Below are positions 4,608-6,784 of a DNA stretch of 6,784 bases, one piece after another (within the stretch, counting starts at the first letter, position 1; every line of letters starts with the position of its first letter). Made by a program: the position numbers and the translations under genes. Origin of the DNA: an uncultured Oribacterium sp. (GTDB taxonomy: Bacteria; Bacillota; Clostridia; Lachnospirales; Lachnospiraceae); contig CABTMH010000077.1 of NCBI GenBank assembly GCA_902485915.1, positions 1-6,784 on the forward strand, in the 5' to 3' direction. The notes below the pieces were generated by a model. The model saw nothing but the letters and a program-made list of their open reading frames with translations. It was not told the origin of the DNA and ran no database searches.

Positions 4608-6625
4608 ACGCCGGCCTCCTTTCCTGCCTGTTCTCTACTGTCCTGCGGAGTCGCTGCGGCTGGCTTTATCTGACCATCCTGCGTCGGCGAGCCGCCGACT
4701 GCTGTCCTGCTGTCCTGTGCTGTTTTCACCGGATTTTTCCCGGTGAGGGATTTCGTATAGCGCTTCCAGAGGTCCACGATGGCATCACACATCTCATCCA
4801 CGGTGTCCGGACGGTCCTTGAAGCGGATGCCGACATCCTTCAGCTCATGGATGAGGTAGGTCATCTGCGGTGCGCCGAGTCCCATCTCCTCGAGCTCGAG
4901 GTAGCGCTTGAAGATCTCTTCCGGCGTGCCGCTCATGCGCAGCTCACCATGATCCAGTACGATAACCTGCTCCGTGTAGCGTGCCACGTCGTCCATCGAG
5001 TGCGATACGAGGACGATCGTCATGCCGCTCTGCTTATGCAGGAGCTGGATCTGATGGAAGAGGTCGTCTCTTCCGGCCGGGTCGAGACCGGCGGTCGGCT
5101 CATCGAGGATCAGGACCTCCGGGCGCATCGCCAGTACACCAGCGATCGCAACACGCCGCTTCTGTCCGCCGGAGAGCTCAAACGGCGACTTTTGCCAGAA
5201 AGCCTCATCGAGCCCGACCATACGGAGGGCTTCCTCCGCGCGTTTCCGCGCCTCTGTCTCCGGCACACCCTGATTCTTCGGTCCGAACATCACATCCGTG
5301 ATGACGTCGACCTCGAAGAGCTGGTACTCCGGATACTGGAACACGAGGCCCACCTTGAAGCGGAGCTCCTTCATGTTGAAATCCGGTGCATAGATGTTCA
5401 GGAAGCCGTCCGGGCTGACGAGCGCGGCTGCATCCGCTGCCTGTACCGCCTTCCGGGTCTTCGCACTCTGGTCCTTCCGCGGCTTCCGGAAGTCAGTATC
5501 GTCCCGAAACTTCACTTCGATCGTACCCTCCGTCGCTTTCAGAAGGCCGTTCAGATGCTGGGTCAATGTTGACTTGCCGGAGCCTGTGTGGCCGATGAAG
5601 CCGACGATGGAGCCCCGCTGGATCTGGAAGGAGACATCCTTCAGCGCATAGCTCTCCATGGCCGTGCCCTTCTGATAGACATGGCTTACATTCCGCACGC
5701 GGATGACCGGATCCGTGATATCCATGTGGGCCGGCTTCTTCTTCACGAAATTCGGCTCGAAATCCACCTGCTTCGGGAGGCAGCACTGGAGACAGGCCAC
5801 GAGCTCCTCGCGGGTGAGAACGGCATCCGGTACCGGCATCCCGGCCTTCTGCAGCTTCCACGCAAGCTCCGTCACCTCCGGCACATCCATGTGGATGGCC
5901 TTCAGCTCCTCGACATGGCAGAACACTTCGCGTGGTGCGCCGTCCATGACGACCTTCCCGCCGTCCATGACGATGATGCGATCCGCATCGACGGTTTCTT
6001 CCATATAGTGGGTGATGAGGATGATCGTCACGCCCATCTTCTGATTCAGCTCCCGGATGGTCTCGATCACCTCCTTACGACCACTCGGATCGAGCATCGC
6101 GGTCGGCTCATCGAGCACGATGGTTTTCGGAAGCATCGCCATCGTACCGGCGATCGCGACACGCTGCTTCTGTCCGCCACTGAGCCGGTTCGGGGACTTC
6201 ATACGGTACGGCACCATGTCGACGGCTTCGAGCGCACGATTCACTCGTGTCCAGATCTCGTCGGTCGGTACACCGATGTTCTCCGGTCCGAAGCCGACAT
6301 CCTCCTCCACGACAGAGGCGATGATCTGGTTATCCGGATTCTGGAAAACCATGCCGGTTTCCTTTCGGATGTTCCAGATCTCCTTTTCATCCTTCGTATC
6401 GCGTCCGCTGACGAGCATGGTTCCCTCACTCGGCAGGTTGAGACCGTTGATGAGTTTAGCCAGCGTCGACTTACCGGAACCGTTATGGCCGAGCACACAC
6501 ACGAAGCTCCCGGCCTCGATGGACAGGTTGATGTTATCCAGGGCCCTGGTCTTCTCTACGACTTTATCGTTCTCATCTGTGCGGATGTAGTCATACGCCA
6601 GATGTAATGCATCTATGATTTTCAA
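4601..6625 (-). CDS. ecfA: Fused energy-coupling factor ATPase, EcfA1-EcfA2 in one chain
   Basis: The 674-residue protein contains two complete ABC ATPase domains that power ECF vitamin import; in most Firmicutes these are separate genes ecfA1 and ecfA2. Domain 1 has Walker A GHNGSGKST (46-54), Q-loop Q95 in FQNPDNQ, signature LSGGQ (148-152), Walker B IVLDEP with D172-E173, and H206. Domain 2 has Walker A GHTGSGKST (345-353), Q430 in FQYPEYQ, LSGGQ (484-488), LILDEP with D508-E509, and H542. FQNPDNQ is typical of EcfA1 and FQYPEYQ of EcfA2. The join is about 280-305, with M301 where EcfA2 proteins usually begin. Domain 2 has a roughly 30-residue basic/Ala-rich insert (about 375-410), and the last 45 residues are a low-complexity Gln/Ser/Pro tail. 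The start is TTG with GAGG (6637-6634) 8 bases upstream. No other in-frame start fits the family better. It overlaps ecfT by 7 bases. Confidence 0.96.
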   Translation of the reverse strand: MKIIDALHLAYDYIRTDENDKVVEKTRALDNINLSIEAGSFVCVLGHNGSGKSTLAKLINGLNLPSEGTMLVSGRDTKDEKEIWNIRKETGMVFQNPDNQIIASVVEEDVGFGPENIGVPTDEIWTRVNRALEAVDMVPYRMKSPNRLSGGQKQRVAIAGTMAMLPKTIVLDEPTAMLDPSGRKEVIETIRELNQKMGVTIILITHYMEETVDADRIIVMDGGKVVMDGAPREVFCHVEELKAIHMDVPEVTELAWKLQKAGMPVPDAVLTREELVACLQCCLPKQVDFEPNFVKKKPAHMDITDPVIRVRNVSHVYQKGTAMESYALKDVSFQIQRGSIVGFIGHTGSGKSTLTQHLNGLLKATEGTIEVKFRDDTDFRKPRKDQSAKTRKAVQAADAAALVSPDGFLNIYAPDFNMKELRFKVGLVFQYPEYQLFEVDVITDVMFGPKNQGVPETEARKRAEEALRMVGLDEAFWQKSPFELSGGQKRRVAIAGVLAMRPEVLILDEPTAGLDPAGRDDLFHQIQLLHKQSGMTIVLVSHSMDDVARYTEQVIVLDHGELRMSGTPEEIFKRYLELEEMGLGAPQMTYLIHELKDVGIRFKDRPDTVDEMCDAIVDLWKRYTKSLTGKNPVKTAQDSRTAVGGSPTQDGQIKPAAATPQDSREQAGKEAGVC

Positions 6626-6666
6626 TTTGTTAACCTCATATCAGCTTTGTGGTTTATAGCTCAATT

Positions 6667-6695
6667 AGTATATTAGAAACGGCTTGAAAAGACAA
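6667..6695 (-). promoter_or_regulatory. Sigma-A-type promoter of the ecfA-ecfT(-truA-HAD) operon
   Basis: On the minus strand TTGTCT (6695-6690; 4 of 6 against TTGACA) is followed after exactly 17 bases by TATACT (6672-6667), the same -10 as the rplM promoter. A start near 6660 gives a leader of about 35 nt before the TTG start codon. It lies immediately after the intergenic repeat at 6708-6784, which separates the ecf genes from whatever lies upstream (normally rplQ). Confidence 0.75.
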
Positions 6696-6707
6696 GAGCA
6701 TGGGCAA

Positions 6708-6784
6708 GTTACTGTTCACACGTGTGCTGACTAGCCAGGGCCCGGAGGGGCGGCTCCCTGGCTGAATCCAGTTGACGAGTGAAC
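6708..6784 (+). repeat. Intergenic repeat, copy B, cut by the right window edge
   Basis: The copy runs from GTTACTGTTCACACGTGTGC (from 6708) to TCCAGTTGACGAGTGAAC (6767-6784) and is inverted relative to 1923-1979. It contains a 10-bp self-complementary CACACGTGTG (6717-6726) and a perfect 8-bp hairpin AGCCAGGG/CCCTGGCT (6733-6740 with 6756-6763). The hairpin occupies the centre that is much shorter in copy A. No T-tract follows the hairpin on the minus strand. The right border is outside the window. Confidence 0.8.

Noticed and set aside
5723..5725. Internal start at residue 301 giving a separate EcfA2
   Set aside because: No GGAGG-like site precedes it, only GAAGAAGAAG 10 bases away, and the frame is continuous with EcfA1.
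5588..6607. 339-codon plus-strand open frame opposite the first ATPase domain
   Set aside because: It is the complement of conserved ABC ATPase codons, with Asp/His/Leu/Arg bias typical of antisense frames. The opposite strand holds intact catalytic motifs.
6622..6639. Five-codon mini-frame (ATG at 6639-6637) overlapping the ecfA TTG start
   Set aside because: It has no ribosome binding site of its own, and its ATG lies within the ecfA ribosome binding site. Probably chance.
1..6784. CRISPR array, tRNA, rRNA or insertion sequence
   Set aside because: No regularly spaced repeats, no tRNA-like cloverleaf with a TTCGA-type loop, no rRNA motifs and no transposase-like protein were seen on either strand.

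Overview
The window looks like a chromosomal segment of a Gram-positive anaerobe of class Clostridia, most likely Lachnospiraceae. Two things support this. The core order ecfA - ecfT - truA - rplM - rpsI, all on the minus strand, is the classic Firmicutes tail of the large ribosomal-protein region (normally preceded by rplQ). The genes also use strong GGAGG-type ribosome binding sites, TTGACA/TATACT-type promoters and U-tract terminators. The ecf/truA/HAD block is visibly richer in G+C than the ribosomal genes and the left end. The taxon assignment is an inference from synteny and style, not from a search.

Layout, read in the direction of transcription (right to left). At 6708-6784 there is an intergenic repeat that runs off the right edge, followed by a sigma-A-like promoter. 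Then comes one long ORF fusing both ATPase subunits of an energy-coupling factor (ECF) vitamin transporter (6625-4601). It overlaps the start of ecfT, the transmembrane coupling subunit (4607-3798). A strong hairpin with an offset U-tract separates ecfT from truA, tRNA pseudouridine synthase (3669-2740), which carries an unusual Ala/Pro/Glu-rich insertion. After an imperfect 25-bp direct repeat at the truA end comes a HAD-family phosphatase (2691-2005), not part of the canonical gene order. A second, inverted copy of the intergenic repeat (1923-1979) and a 44-nt palindrome lie before a near-consensus promoter. About 220 nt of structured leader follow, then the two-gene operon rplM-rpsI (1624-789). 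That operon ends in two strong hairpin terminators (757-724 and 675-641).

The left 640 bases are poor in genes. They hold a short plus-strand ORF that looks like a 5'-truncated remnant of a larger ATP-binding protein (362-583). Next is a roughly 240-nt region dense in perfect hairpins (about 105-345, best read on the minus strand), and last the first nine codons of another minus-strand gene with a strong ribosome binding site that leaves the window at position 1.

Functionally, the fused EcfA and EcfT form the shared engine of ECF importers and would pair with substrate-binding S proteins encoded elsewhere. TruA, L13 and S9 belong to translation. I find no clear new multi-gene system. The most interesting items are the inverted intergenic repeats bracketing the ecf-truA-HAD block, the palindrome laid over the rplM -35 box, the mutually exclusive hairpins in the rplM leader, the hairpin-dense left intergenic region, and the EcfA fusion.
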